Of a stretch of 64,000 nt of DNA, positions 1 to 8,325 are shown one piece after another. The position numbers were made by a program, and so were the translations under genes. The DNA comes from Aldehydirespirator sp965220345 (lineage in GTDB: Bacteria; Actinomycetota; Acidimicrobiia; Acidimicrobiales; Aldehydirespiratoraceae). A model generated the notes under the pieces. That model did no database searches. It saw only the letters and a list, made by a program, of their open reading frames with translations, and was not told the DNA's origin. The first letter of the stretch is position 1, and the number at the start of each line of letters is the position of its first letter. The DNA is taken from NCBI GenBank assembly GCA_965220345.1, contig OZ244822.1, forward strand, positions 2,604,001 through 2,668,000, read 5' to 3'.

Positions 1-633
1 CGGCGCTGGATGACCGCATATGCGGCTGCGATTTCAACCACAACCTCTTTCGAAAAAATCCGCGATGCCGCATCAACGGGACCTGCTGACAGGCTGGCGC
101 GCACGACCACGATCCCGTACCGTTCGACTCTCGAAAATCTGCGGCTAATTGAGGAGGTTCCGGCGTGGCTACCGACCCGAAACAGGCTGCGCCGACTGGC
201 ATCGGCACCTACACACCAGCTAGTAGACCCGGCTTTGGCAGCCCGGCTGCTGGGTGTCGGCTCGGAAGCACTGATTTCTGGGACTAAAGGCTGGAACGGC
301 AATGGGACGCTGCTCGGCAGGTTATTCGAATCGCTGATGACTCTTTCTGTGCGGGTCTATGCACAGGCCTGCGAAGCGCGAGTGCATCATTTGCGCACCC
401 AGAGTGGAGAGCACGAAGTTGATCTCATCGTTGAGCGCGCTGATGGTGCCATTGTGGCTCTGGAGGTCAAACCCAAATCGGTCATCAACGACAACGATGT
501 CCGTCATCTGCGATGGCTAGCCGACCGGATCGGCCCTCAGCTGCTTGATGCTGCTGTGTTGTCCACAGGAAGTCAGGCCTACAGAAGAACCGACGGAATA
601 GGAGTGATCCCAGCTGCATTGCTCAGCCCCTGA
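1..633 (+). CDS. DUF4143 C-terminal part of an ATP-binding protein (5' partial)
   Basis: The reading frame is open from the first base, and the first ATG at 10 lies inside it, so this is the 3' part of a gene that starts outside the window. The protein resembles the C-terminal DUF4143 region of AAA ATPases: a helical part with LLGRLFESLM, then EVDLIVERADGAIVALEVK, which has the D...ExK spacing of a PD-(D/E)xK-like fold. In the family an AAA domain, sometimes with a DNA-binding part, precedes this; that part cannot be seen here. The cellular role of the family is poorly known. Nothing clear lies in the 220 bp between this gene and the convergent nuclease gene. Confidence 0.72.
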   Translation, partial: RRWMTAYAAAISTTTSFEKIRDAASTGPADRLARTTTIPYRSTLENLRLIEEVPAWLPTRNRLRRLASAPTHQLVDPALAARLLGVGSEALISGTKGWNGNGTLLGRLFESLMTLSVRVYAQACEARVHHLRTQSGEHEVDLIVERADGAIVALEVKPKSVINDNDVRHLRWLADRIGPQLLDAAVLSTGSQAYRRTDGIGVIPAALLSP

Positions 634-853
634 AAGTGAGCCCCGCCTGCAGGAATTCTGCGACCGTGACATGAGGACGCGCTTGTTCGCCCACATTCAG
701 CGACTCGCAGCGAGGGAACTGGGAGACCCTGAGGTGATGAGCAGAGCGCACCAGAAGTAGCCGGACAATGGCCGGTTCGGCGGAGTTGCTACAACTAGCT
801 GCTGTAACTAGGGAGGTGATGAGGCTCGGTGCGGCGGGGGGTTGGGCATTTGG

Positions 854-2242
854 CTAGGGGGTGCAGAAGTGGGACCAGATTCCTTCGGAGCGAGCGGGGC
901 CAATACCCGAGACCGCTTGGAGATCTGCTGGGCTCATGAAGGGTTGAGCTTGCACGAGCCGACCCGCGAGCACACCGCCGATGCCTGAGATCGCTTCATA
1001 GTCAGCAGCGCTGCGGTCGGCGATCACGCACTGCGTGGACGGCTGAACGGTTGTGGTCGGCGCGGGTTGCGGTGGAGGTTGCGTCGCTGTGTCAAAACTG
1101 AGCGCCCCAGTGCCAGTGCCGCATCTGGCCAGCGTGTTGTTCAGGGCATCGGCTTCGGCCTGATCAACCGACAGTCCCCAATCCGCCTTGACGGCCACGA
1201 ATGTGAGTGCCATGAAACAGCGACCTGCCTCCGTGACCCGGTATCCGCCACCGCAAGCCGACGAAGATGATATGTCGGCATCTGACCATTCGAATATGTC
1301 ATCAGCGCCCTTCGACTGGTTCACACATGCACGCGATGCCACATGATTAGCCGGATCCTGACTGAAGCGCTGCTTCTGGCTCGGCGGCCAGTCCCAACCT
1401 CCTGATTCATGAGCTTCGCGCAGTGCTACAACATGGTCAACATTGCAAGTATCTATGCGAGTACCGGTATAGGGATCTGACGAGCCGACTGCGCCACGGC
1501 ACAGGCCGCTGTTGTGGGGACCCCACTCTTCACGGTCATATCCGATGCTGTATTCAGCGGCGACTGGAAGCGACACTGACGGCAACTCCACTTGCGGCAA
1601 CGACGCTGCGGGAACTGTCGCTTGCGGCACTGATGTTGTGGGGACTGACGCTTGCGGCAACGAGGTAGTGGGGACTGACGCTTGCGGCACTGATGTTGTG
1701 GGGACTGACGCTTGCGGCAACGAGGTAGTGGGGACTGACGCTTGCGGCAACGAGGTAGTGGGGACTGACGCTTGCGGCAACAAGGTAGTGGGGACTGACG
1801 CTTGCGGCAACAAGGTAGTGGGGACTGACGCTTGCGGCAACAAGGTAGTGGGGACTGACGCTTGCGGCAACAAGGTAGTGGGGACTGACGCTTGCGGCAG
1901 AGTCGCCGAAACCGGTGCAGTGGAAACAGGTGCAGGAACTGTCTCAGTTGTCTCATCAACCGACGAAACTATTGAAGCCTCAGGAACCGACACTTGCGGA
2001 ACCGATACTTGCGGAACCGATACTTGCGGAACCGAAACCTCAGAAGCGGGCGCTGGCGTTAACGCATCCTCAGCGTCGGTGACAACGGTTGATGCAGGCG
2101 AAGCTGGCTCAACTGATGCTTCGATTTCAGGTGATGATTCTGGCTCGGTGGTCTCATCAAGGTCAACCCCTACGCCACATGCTGCAGCGCCTAGCAGCAC
2201 CGAGGCGATTGCTAGATTGACAAGACTCCTACGGGCCTGCAC
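854..2242 (-). CDS. Secreted HNH nuclease with repeat stalk and C-terminal HhH domain
   Basis: The N-terminus has a signal sequence ending near Cys22, possibly a lipoprotein, although the residues before the Cys (GAAA) are a weak lipobox. Residues about 70-215 are a low-complexity stalk of decapeptides (PQASVPTTLL and variants) encoded by a 30-bp tandem array. Residues about 235-370 match the DUF1524/GmrSD-type HNH family of extracellular nucleases: DHVVAL supplies the HNH His, followed by DPANHVAS and NQSKGADD. The C-terminus (about 410-460) carries two helix-hairpin-helix motifs (ISGIGGVLAGRL, VSGIGPARS) like ComEA, so a DNA-binding part is fused to the nuclease. A role in extracellular DNA degradation or uptake is inferred. 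Confidence 0.78.
   Translation of the reverse strand: MQARRSLVNLAIASVLLGAAACGVGVDLDETTEPESSPEIEASVEPASPASTVVTDAEDALTPAPASEVSVPQVSVPQVSVPQVSVPEASIVSSVDETTETVPAPVSTAPVSATLPQASVPTTLLPQASVPTTLLPQASVPTTLLPQASVPTTLLPQASVPTTSLPQASVPTTSLPQASVPTTSVPQASVPTTSLPQASVPTTSVPQATVPAASLPQVELPSVSLPVAAEYSIGYDREEWGPHNSGLCRGAVGSSDPYTGTRIDTCNVDHVVALREAHESGGWDWPPSQKQRFSQDPANHVASRACVNQSKGADDIFEWSDADISSSSACGGGYRVTEAGRCFMALTFVAVKADWGLSVDQAEADALNNTLARCGTGTGALSFDTATQPPPQPAPTTTVQPSTQCVIADRSAADYEAISGIGGVLAGRLVQAQPFMSPADLQAVSGIGPARSEGIWSHFCTP
1591..1900. repeat. 30-bp tandem repeat inside the nuclease gene
   Basis: Ten units of 30 bp (on the plus strand starting CTTGCGGCA) run head to tail without spacers, the first (1591-1620) degenerate and the next nine nearly identical, followed by a 10-base partial unit. 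The period is a multiple of three, so unit gain or loss changes stalk length and keeps the frame. A second array of 15-bp units encoding PQVSV lies at about 1981-2040. Confidence 0.9.
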
Positions 2243-2362
2243 GTTACAAGTCTAGGCGCAAGCTCTCGCAAGCCCTCGCATGACACTGCCCGCGGCGACT
2301 GGCCGAAGTTGTTCGCAATCTGAGCTTTGCTGCGAATTGTGCTGTTTAGTGATGGGGTTGAT

Positions 2363-4606
2363 TTATTGTTTTGCGCGGTGGAGCATGGTTGCGAATTCTT
2401 GCAATGTCAGCGGCTTATCAGGACAATACCGCAACGGCTCAGTCGCACAACCTTTAGTGATACCAGCTGCATACATCGCGTTGATGTCTGCTTCATGCAC
2501 AGAACCTTCAATATCAACAAACCCAGGATCAGTGCTAGAAGTCAACTCGTAAGCCCTAGCAATGAAACTAGCAGCCTGCGCGCGTGTCAACGGATCATCA
2601 GGACAATACCGCAACGGCTCAGTCGCACAACCCTTAGTGATCTCCAAGCGGCTAAGACGCTGCACATAACGCGACCACCAAGAACTAGCACTCACATCGC
2701 TAAACAAACTGCGCGTAATCCCAGGCGGATTGGCTGTGCCGTCAAGACGACGCACCATTATCACCGCTAAACGCCAACGATTGATTGTTTGATCAGGACA
2801 CAGTCGGTTCGTAGCGCACCCAAGCCGATCAAACACGCCGTCTTTCACAAGCGCATCCACCGCATCACGATGCACAGCAAACGTCTCATCAAGATCCGTA
2901 AACACAACAGCAGACGGAACAGTCGTAGTCGTAGTCGGTGTCACTCGCGTCGAAGAACCAGACGAGCCACCCGAAGGCGTTCCAGACGAGGGCTGATTGG
3001 GATTGGGATTGGGGTCTGTGCTGTCTGTGACGGGGGGGCTTGGATCAATAATTCGTAATACGGCAGCGTTGTCAGTGGCTCTAGCCTGACCGTCATCAGC
3101 GATAGCCAAATCTTCAGGCGCGCCTAACCCGATATCCACCAACTCACCACTAGGCTCAGCATCATCATCAGGCGTTGCTGTCAAAGTAATCGTGACTGAA
3201 TTCGCTGACCTAACTAAACGATTTTCTAAGTCGTCGGTAGGACTGGAACCAGCGAATGTTACCTTCGGATTAGCAGTACCTAAACCGGCGCACGTTACAC
3301 CAGTCGCAGTAGAGCAAGCCAGCGTAAAATCAGTGCCCAACGTAGCAGCATTAGCACCAGAGTTGAAAGTTAACGGCACTGTCAAAGACTCAGCTTCAAA
3401 TGCACCGCCCACTACACGAGCTCCAAGCTGGCGAGACAGTGAAAGCCTGTAATCAACTGTTGAGCCCTCCTCAACAGTAACGCCAGCAGCGCGACTAAGA
3501 GTCACAACAGTCGGATCATTGTCAAAAATTATAAACTGTCTAAGGGTGCTGGCATCGCCATGCCTCTTGTAGCCGGTTGGCAAGTCATCTCCAACTCTCA
3601 AAGAGAAGATCTTGCGTATCTCATCCACAGAGTCATCAGCATATACCAAAGTCGCGCTACCTTCAAATGTGCCACGAGCAATCTTGATACTCTTCGGAAC
3701 CCCATAGTCCAATTCGTTAGCAGGAGCTATCTCAGATTGCAGGCGGTGGAACCGAGCTCCCGAAATCTCTAGCGGGATAACAAAATCCTCACGCACACGA
3801 ACTTGAGCATTATTGTGTTCAACAGAGGCTTTCAAGGTAAAACTAGAGCCCTCAGGCTTATTCCGATCTTCTGGAGAAATATCAAGTTTAACCAATGCGG
3901 GGTCATTTGTGGTAAAAGCCAGCCGATCCAACACAATAAAGCTCTCAGCCTCATCCATAGAACTAACACTAATGCTCCGAGTAATTGTCTGAGAACCCTG
4001 CTTAACGGTCAGCTGCCCCGAAGCTGAACCCAACACAAGCTTCGCTCTCTCACCCATACTCTCAGCGTCGGTGTCGTGTTTAGCAACCACTCTCAGCACA
4101 GCAGCAGTCACACCGCCTAGCGGGAAATTCTCTGTAGGACCGGTGATTGTCACTGTCACAGTAGTAGTACCCAAACCAGCGCAAGTCACATTACCAGGCA
4201 CATTATCGCATCTCAACTCATAATCCATGTCTCTTGTAGCGTCAGGGAGACCATCACCCGTGGTGTTACCAGTAAAGGTCAACGGCACGGTCACCGTCTC
4301 CCCAGCCCCTAATCGACGACTCAATATAATCGCTTGCTCCAGCCACGAGATCTCAGGAACAGCATCCCCAGCTCTCAACGCGCTAGCAGGCTCAGTAATA
4401 ACACTCGCAGGACTATCTAAAGTGACAGTAATCGGGCTACCAACAGTAATCGTTCTCTGCGCCTCAGCAGCAGGTGTCACCGACAACAACGCAGTCAACA
4501 CCATCGCAGCCGCAAGAGCCGCGCAGAGCTGCGAACTCCCTAACCGCGAAACCCTCACAGCACTCGCCCCCCGGGTTGCATGACCCACAAGGCGATTTGG
4601 CCTCAT
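2363..4606 (-). CDS. Secreted surface protein with Calx-beta-like region and three SLH repeats
   Basis: The start chosen is the ATG at 4606, just before a basic segment and a hydrophobic signal sequence (AAAMVLTALLSVTPAAEAQ). The frame stays open to an ATG at 4744, but that extension is a 7-residue repeat (LANGRNP) and precedes the signal peptide, so it is doubtful. The middle has two or more beta-rich domains like Calx-beta modules (VTLSRAAGVTVEEGSTVDYRLSLS). A Pro/Ser/Thr linker leads to about 180 residues with three SLH-type repeats, with FTDLDETFAVHRDAV and FSDVSASSWWSRYVQRL in the first two. Repeats two and three share ITKGCATEPLRYCPD. SLH repeats usually attach proteins to the cell wall, so a surface location is likely. 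Confidence 0.75.
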   Translation of the reverse strand: MRPNRLVGHATRGASAVRVSRLGSSQLCAALAAAMVLTALLSVTPAAEAQRTITVGSPITVTLDSPASVITEPASALRAGDAVPEISWLEQAIILSRRLGAGETVTVPLTFTGNTTGDGLPDATRDMDYELRCDNVPGNVTCAGLGTTTVTVTITGPTENFPLGGVTAAVLRVVAKHDTDAESMGERAKLVLGSASGQLTVKQGSQTITRSISVSSMDEAESFIVLDRLAFTTNDPALVKLDISPEDRNKPEGSSFTLKASVEHNNAQVRVREDFVIPLEISGARFHRLQSEIAPANELDYGVPKSIKIARGTFEGSATLVYADDSVDEIRKIFSLRVGDDLPTGYKRHGDASTLRQFIIFDNDPTVVTLSRAAGVTVEEGSTVDYRLSLSRQLGARVVGGAFEAESLTVPLTFNSGANAATLGTDFTLACSTATGVTCAGLGTANPKVTFAGSSPTDDLENRLVRSANSVTITLTATPDDDAEPSGELVDIGLGAPEDLAIADDGQARATDNAAVLRIIDPSPPVTDSTDPNPNPNQPSSGTPSGGSSGSSTRVTPTTTTTVPSAVVFTDLDETFAVHRDAVDALVKDGVFDRLGCATNRLCPDQTINRWRLAVIMVRRLDGTANPPGITRSLFSDVSASSWWSRYVQRLSRLEITKGCATEPLRYCPDDPLTRAQAASFIARAYELTSSTDPGFVDIEGSVHEADINAMYAAGITKGCATEPLRYCPDKPLTLQEFATMLHRAKQ
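2412..2641. repeat. 45-bp near-identical direct repeat in SLH-coding region
   Basis: Segments at about 2416-2460 and 2596-2640 are nearly identical over about 45 bp and both encode ITKGCATEPLRYCPD in successive SLH repeats. Identity at the DNA level suggests recent duplication or gene conversion between modules. Confidence 0.75.
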
Positions 4607-4618
4607 CAACGACCGCGA

Positions 4619-4730
4619 GGCCAACGGGAACAACCGCGAGACCAACGGGTTGCGATCGTTGGCCAACGGGTTGCGACCATTGGCCAACAGGTTACGACCA
4701 TTGGCCAACGGGATGCGACCATTGCTACTG
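4619..4730. repeat. 21-bp degenerate tandem repeat upstream of the surface protein
   Basis: About five degenerate copies of a 21-bp unit (plus strand GGCCAACGGGTTGCGACCATT) lie immediately 5' of the chosen start. They read in frame as LANGRNP. They may be a repeated leader or simple untranslated repeat. Confidence 0.7.
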
Positions 4731-4835
4731 AGTTGAAAGTTCATGCCACAAATCTACCACACACCAATCAGTGAAACACGTCTTTCGCTTTTCGGGCTAG
4801 TAGCTTCGGACTCACAGACAAGCTGATGCCAGCAG

Positions 4836-5432
4836 TCACGCAGTCTGATCTGTTGCTTGGTCAAGTCGTAGCGATGCGGAGTTCATGCAATAGCGATCGC
4901 CAGTTGGGCGGGGGCCATCATTGAAACGGTGACCCAGATGAGCACCACAGCGGGCGCAGACTGCCTCTTCGCGCACCATCCCAAAACTGCGGTCACTGCG
5001 GATCTCCACCACATCTGGGTCGATTGCCTCCCAGAAACTGGGCCAACCGGTGCCCGAGTCGTATTTGGTGTTGCTTGAGAACAGCGGCACGTCGCAGACA
5101 ATGCAACGGTAGGTGCCGTCATCATGGCAGTCCCAGTATTCGCCGGTGAAGGCGCGCTCGGTGCCAGCTTTCTGGGTGACGTGATACTGCTCGGGAGACA
5201 GGCGCTGACGCAGGCTGGCATCGTCCAAACTGGCTAAACCATCATCAGTGCTATGGTGCGCATCGCCGTCAGCGCCCCCATTAGTACTACGGTCCGCAAT
5301 GCTACGGTCCGCAGTGCTACGGTCCGAACCGCCGCTAGAACAGGAGTCACTGGACACCGCCGCTGTGGCTGCGTGGCCGGTTGGTGATGACTTCAAGGTC
5401 TTCGAGAACACTTTGGCAGCTCTTGAGAACAT
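4836..5432 (-). CDS. msrB: Peptide methionine-R-sulfoxide reductase MsrB
   Basis: Reduces R-methionine sulfoxide in oxidised proteins. The MsrB domain is the C-terminal 140 residues: FTGEYWDCHDDGTYRCIVC, SGTGWPSFWEAI and GHRFNDGPRPTGDRYC. The last Cys in RYCMNS is the catalytic one, and CIVC and CARC are the zinc-binding pairs. The frame is open to 5633, but the ATG at 5432 is preferred because AGAAAGG lies about 10 bases upstream; the extension has no family similarity. Even with this start, about 60 residues rich in Ser, Asp and Gly precede the domain. No MsrA is fused. Upstream lies a 14-bp repeat tract. Confidence 0.9.
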   Translation of the reverse strand: MFSRAAKVFSKTLKSSPTGHAATAAVSSDSCSSGGSDRSTADRSIADRSTNGGADGDAHHSTDDGLASLDDASLRQRLSPEQYHVTQKAGTERAFTGEYWDCHDDGTYRCIVCDVPLFSSNTKYDSGTGWPSFWEAIDPDVVEIRSDRSFGMVREEAVCARCGAHLGHRFNDGPRPTGDRYCMNSASLRLDQATDQTA

Positions 5433-5632
5433 CGGTGTTGCCTTTCTGCTAGACAGCTCTACACTAGACAACGCACGCAGGTTTCGTCGGATTTTTTCGT
5501 CGGATTCCGGCCAGTCATCGACCTGCAGTGCCTTGATGCGAGCACCGGCCGGAGGGCTCCATCCACTCTGCGAGACGCTCTTGCAGTGCTTCATGCCTGC
5601 TAGGTCTGTGCTGGCTGGGTCCGTGCTTGCCA

Positions 5633-6215
5633 AGTCCGTGCTCGCAAAGTCGGTACTAGAAGGTCGATGCCTTGGGCTGGACTCGCAAGGTCCGTGCTGG
5701 CAAGGTCGGTACTAGAAGGTCGGTACTAGAAGGTCGGTACTAGAAGGTCGATGCTGGCTGAGTCCGTGCTGACTGGGTCTGTGCCTTGGGCTGGATTCTA
5801 GGGATCCGGGCATCCGCTGCCACTGCGCTGTCTGTGCTGGTATGGCAGGTATAGCTGGTATCAACCTGCTGAGCACAAACAGGTGTATATAATTACAATA
5901 GTGTTATACTGCATTATTCAAGTCAGCTAAGGTCAAATAAGCAAGTCATCCCTGTTCTGCACGCTTCAGGCGAACGTTAGGCGAGCGCCAGTTGAGTACG
6001 AGCAAACCCCGGCTTGTCACACCCCCAGAGTAGTTTCCGACATGACCTAGCCGAGCACCCAGCCGAGCACCACAAACAAGCAACCCCGCCAAGCAAGGTG
6101 ACTTGCTCGCAGAGCCGACAACCCACTAATCCAGCGCCCTAGAGGCGTATCACAACTAAGCCCGAACGGGCTCAACAAACAACAACAAACACCAACCAAA
6201 CAAAAGGAGAAGAAA
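5633..6215. other. Repeat-rich region and recA leader without genes
   Basis: No convincing gene is seen. At 5702-5757 a 14-bp unit (AAGGTCGGTACTAG) is repeated three times head to tail, followed by a partial unit, and related degenerate pieces start near 5620. An AT-rich patch follows (5883-5945) with TATAAT at 5888-5893, but no good -35 at the right distance. A half-site GAAC occurs at 5972 in a context without the matching GTTC arm, so I do not call a LexA box. The recA ribosome binding site AAGGAG lies at about 6202-6207. Confidence 0.5.
5702..5757. repeat. 14-bp tandem repeat (three copies plus partial)
   Basis: Units of AAGGTCGGTACTAG occur at 5702-5715, 5716-5729 and 5730-5743, then a diverged unit from 5744. 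Fourteen is not a multiple of three, which argues against translation of this stretch and for a start of msrB further downstream. Confidence 0.85.
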
Positions 6216-7325
6216 ATGGACGATCGCAACAAGGCACTCGAAATGGCGATGAGCCAAATCGAGAAGCAGTTCGGCCAAGGCTCGGTCATGAAGATGGGCG
6301 AGAAAGCCACTATGAGCATCGAAGCGGTGCCCACTGGGGCGCTTTCGCTTGATCTGGCTCTCGGCATCGGAGGCCTGCCGCGAGGCAGGGTCACTGAGAT
6401 TTACGGCCCCGAGTCCTCCGGCAAGACCACTCTGGCTACTCATGTGGTGGCTGAAGCTCAGCGCAACGGCGGGGTCTGCGCCTACGTCGATGCCGAGCAC
6501 GCCATGGACCCCACATACGCCAAAGCCATCGGCGTGGACATTGATGAACTGCTGATATCGCAACCCGACACCGGCGAGCAGGCTCTGGAGATCACTGACA
6601 TGCTGGTGCGCTCCAGCGCCCTTGATGTTGTGGTGATCGATTCGGTGGCTGCGCTGACCCCGCGTGCTGAGCTTGAAGGCGACATGGGTGACTCGCATGT
6701 CGGTTTGCAGGCTCGGCTGATGTCGCAGGCGTTGCGCAAGCTCACCTCTAATCTCAACAAGTCGAACACGATCTGCATCTTCATCAACCAGCTGCGCGAG
6801 AAGATCGGAGTGATGTTCGGTTCGCCGGAGACCACTCCAGGAGGTCGGGCGCTCAAGTTCTATTCGTCGGTGCGTCTCGACATCCGCCGTATCGAATCGA
6901 TCAAAAACGGCATGGAAGTCGTGGGCAACCGAACCCGTGTCAAAGTGGTCAAGAACAAGTGCGCTCCACCCTTCAAGCAGGCCGAGTTCGACATCATGTA
7001 CGGACAGGGCATCTCTCGTGAGGGTTCTGTGCTTGACCTAGCTGTGGAGCAGTCCATCGTCAAGAAGTCTGGTGCTTGGTATACCTACGAAGGCGAGCAG
7101 CTCGGTCAGGGTCGCGAGAACGCTAAATCTTTCTTGCAGGACAACACCGAGTTGATGGTCGAGATATCTGACCTGGTGTGGAAAGCGGTTATGCCCGCCA
7201 CTGACCCGCAAGACGAGACTTCCAGCGAGTCTGTTGAGGCCTCGGCTGCAACAGCCGGCGTGTCAGCCAATGGCGCAGCCGGCAAGCCAAGCAGCAACGA
7301 CGTAAAGGCATCTAGCCACTCCTAG
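6216..7325 (+). CDS. recA: Recombinase RecA
   Basis: Strand-exchange ATPase of homologous recombination and coprotease for LexA. It shows the typical N-terminus (ALEMAMSQIEKQFGQGSVMKMG), Walker A GPESSGKTT, Walker B VVVIDSVAALTP, the L1/L2 region (INQLREKIGVMFGSPETTPGG) and the KNKCAPPFKQAEFDI segment. Its length of 369 residues is a little longer than usual because of a Ser/Ala-rich tail. AAGGAGAAGAAA precedes the ATG. In most actinobacteria recX follows; here the next 970 bp hold degenerate repeats instead. Confidence 0.98.
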   Translation: MDDRNKALEMAMSQIEKQFGQGSVMKMGEKATMSIEAVPTGALSLDLALGIGGLPRGRVTEIYGPESSGKTTLATHVVAEAQRNGGVCAYVDAEHAMDPTYAKAIGVDIDELLISQPDTGEQALEITDMLVRSSALDVVVIDSVAALTPRAELEGDMGDSHVGLQARLMSQALRKLTSNLNKSNTICIFINQLREKIGVMFGSPETTPGGRALKFYSSVRLDIRRIESIKNGMEVVGNRTRVKVVKNKCAPPFKQAEFDIMYGQGISREGSVLDLAVEQSIVKKSGAWYTYEGEQLGQGRENAKSFLQDNTELMVEISDLVWKAVMPATDPQDETSSESVEASAATAGVSANGAAGKPSSNDVKASSHS

Positions 7326-8294
7326 CGGCCGAGCAAAACCAGCGAACCAAAACGAGCGAGCCAACAGGAGTGAGCATCTGCATTGGCGCTTTCGGGCGGT
7401 TCAGAAAGATACCTAGCCGAGCAAAACCAGCGAACCCACAAGAACGGGCATGCGAATCGTGTTGCTGAGGCCGCACAACATTCTGCGTGCCGAGCAAAAC
7501 GAGCAAACCGAGCGAACCAACAGGAGTCGGCATCTGCAAGTTGGCGGCTTGCATACTGTGCATACCGTGCATACTGACTGTATGCATGCTGAGCAAGGCT
7601 GTGGTCCGAGCGGCTCGTGAGCACAGCGAACACAGGCGGGGTGGAACCGTTTCGACGTGACCAACTCTCACCTGTTCGTGTGCTCACCGAGCCTGGGCCT
7701 GACACATACTCTGGTGTCCCTTGCACAGTCCAACTTTCGTTGATGTCAGCATGAGCAACGATGAAAGTCCTGTCTATGGCAGTCGTGTTGATAGCAGTTT
7801 CGCTGATAGCAGACAACCAGGTCAGCAGATAAGCGAGTCATATGAGCCAGCAATGTTCTTGGGAGATCACAGGCCGTGAAACCAGTGGCGGGCCAAGAAG
7901 ACAACCAGAAGCACTGCAGCACTACACATGAGCCAGCGGTTACTGTTAGAACGCTGCGATGCAAGCGAAGCAGTTCCGATGTCAGCAATCGCCCAGCGTC
8001 TGTCAATCTTGCATTAGCGTGCGATGTCAAGTCCCTACACGCTACTACCAACCTCTATGTCCACTTCACCTAGCCAGCCATGAAACCGCTCGCAGGCCAG
8101 ACAACCCGACAGGCCACATGAGCCAGCGGTTACTGTTAGAACGCTGCGATGCAAGCGATGCAGTTCCGATGTCAGCAATCGCCCGAATCTCCGCAGCTAC
8201 GTGAATCAGAAACTGCTTTTGGAACGTAGCCAGCCGTGAGACCGTTAGCAGATCAGGCAGCCGCAAAGCAGGCGAACATGCAGAAGCAGGCCAT
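7326..8294. other. Gene-poor repeat region between recA and the methyltransferase
   Basis: Nothing that looks like recX or another gene is seen. The first half (7326-7580) has direct repeats such as GAGCAAAACCAGCGAAC (about 7330 and 7419) and a near-repeat containing CCAACAGGAGT (about 7362 and 7518). The second half holds repeated copies of the 5' end of the methyltransferase gene, listed separately. Confidence 0.55.
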
Positions 8295-8325
8295 ATGAGC
8301 CAGCAGTTGCTGTTGGAGCGAGCAG
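7842..8325. repeat. Repeated 5' ends of the methyltransferase gene
   Basis: A 69-bp segment at 7926-7994 recurs at 8116-8184 with one mismatch. Both begin with ATGAGCCAGCGGTTACTG and resemble the true gene start at 8295 (ATGAGCCAGCAGTTGCTG); a weaker copy starts at 7842. A second element (GTGAAACC... or ATGAAACC..., followed by a GCAGGCCAGACAACC-like run) precedes the segments at about 7873, 8079 and 8234. The two copies could encode short peptides (MSQRLLLERCDAS...) similar to the methyltransferase N-terminus MSQQLLLERAAPAS. Three or four degenerate units are therefore present, the last running into the gene. Confidence 0.8.

Noticed and set aside
630..790. Open minus-strand frame ending near 630 (GEQARPHVTVAEFLQAGLTF)
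   Set aside because: No start codon and no family similarity I can name; could be a gene remnant but unsupported.
1591..1900. Array of 30-bp repeats resembling a CRISPR
   Set aside because: Units are contiguous without spacers and encode a repetitive protein stalk in frame.
1512..2255. Long plus-strand open frame (GTDACGNEVV repeats)
   Set aside because: Mirror of the minus-strand repeat gene; no signal, domain or start support.
5960..5990. LexA/SOS box upstream of recA
   Set aside because: Only one half-site (CGAAC) is present; the inverted arm is missing.
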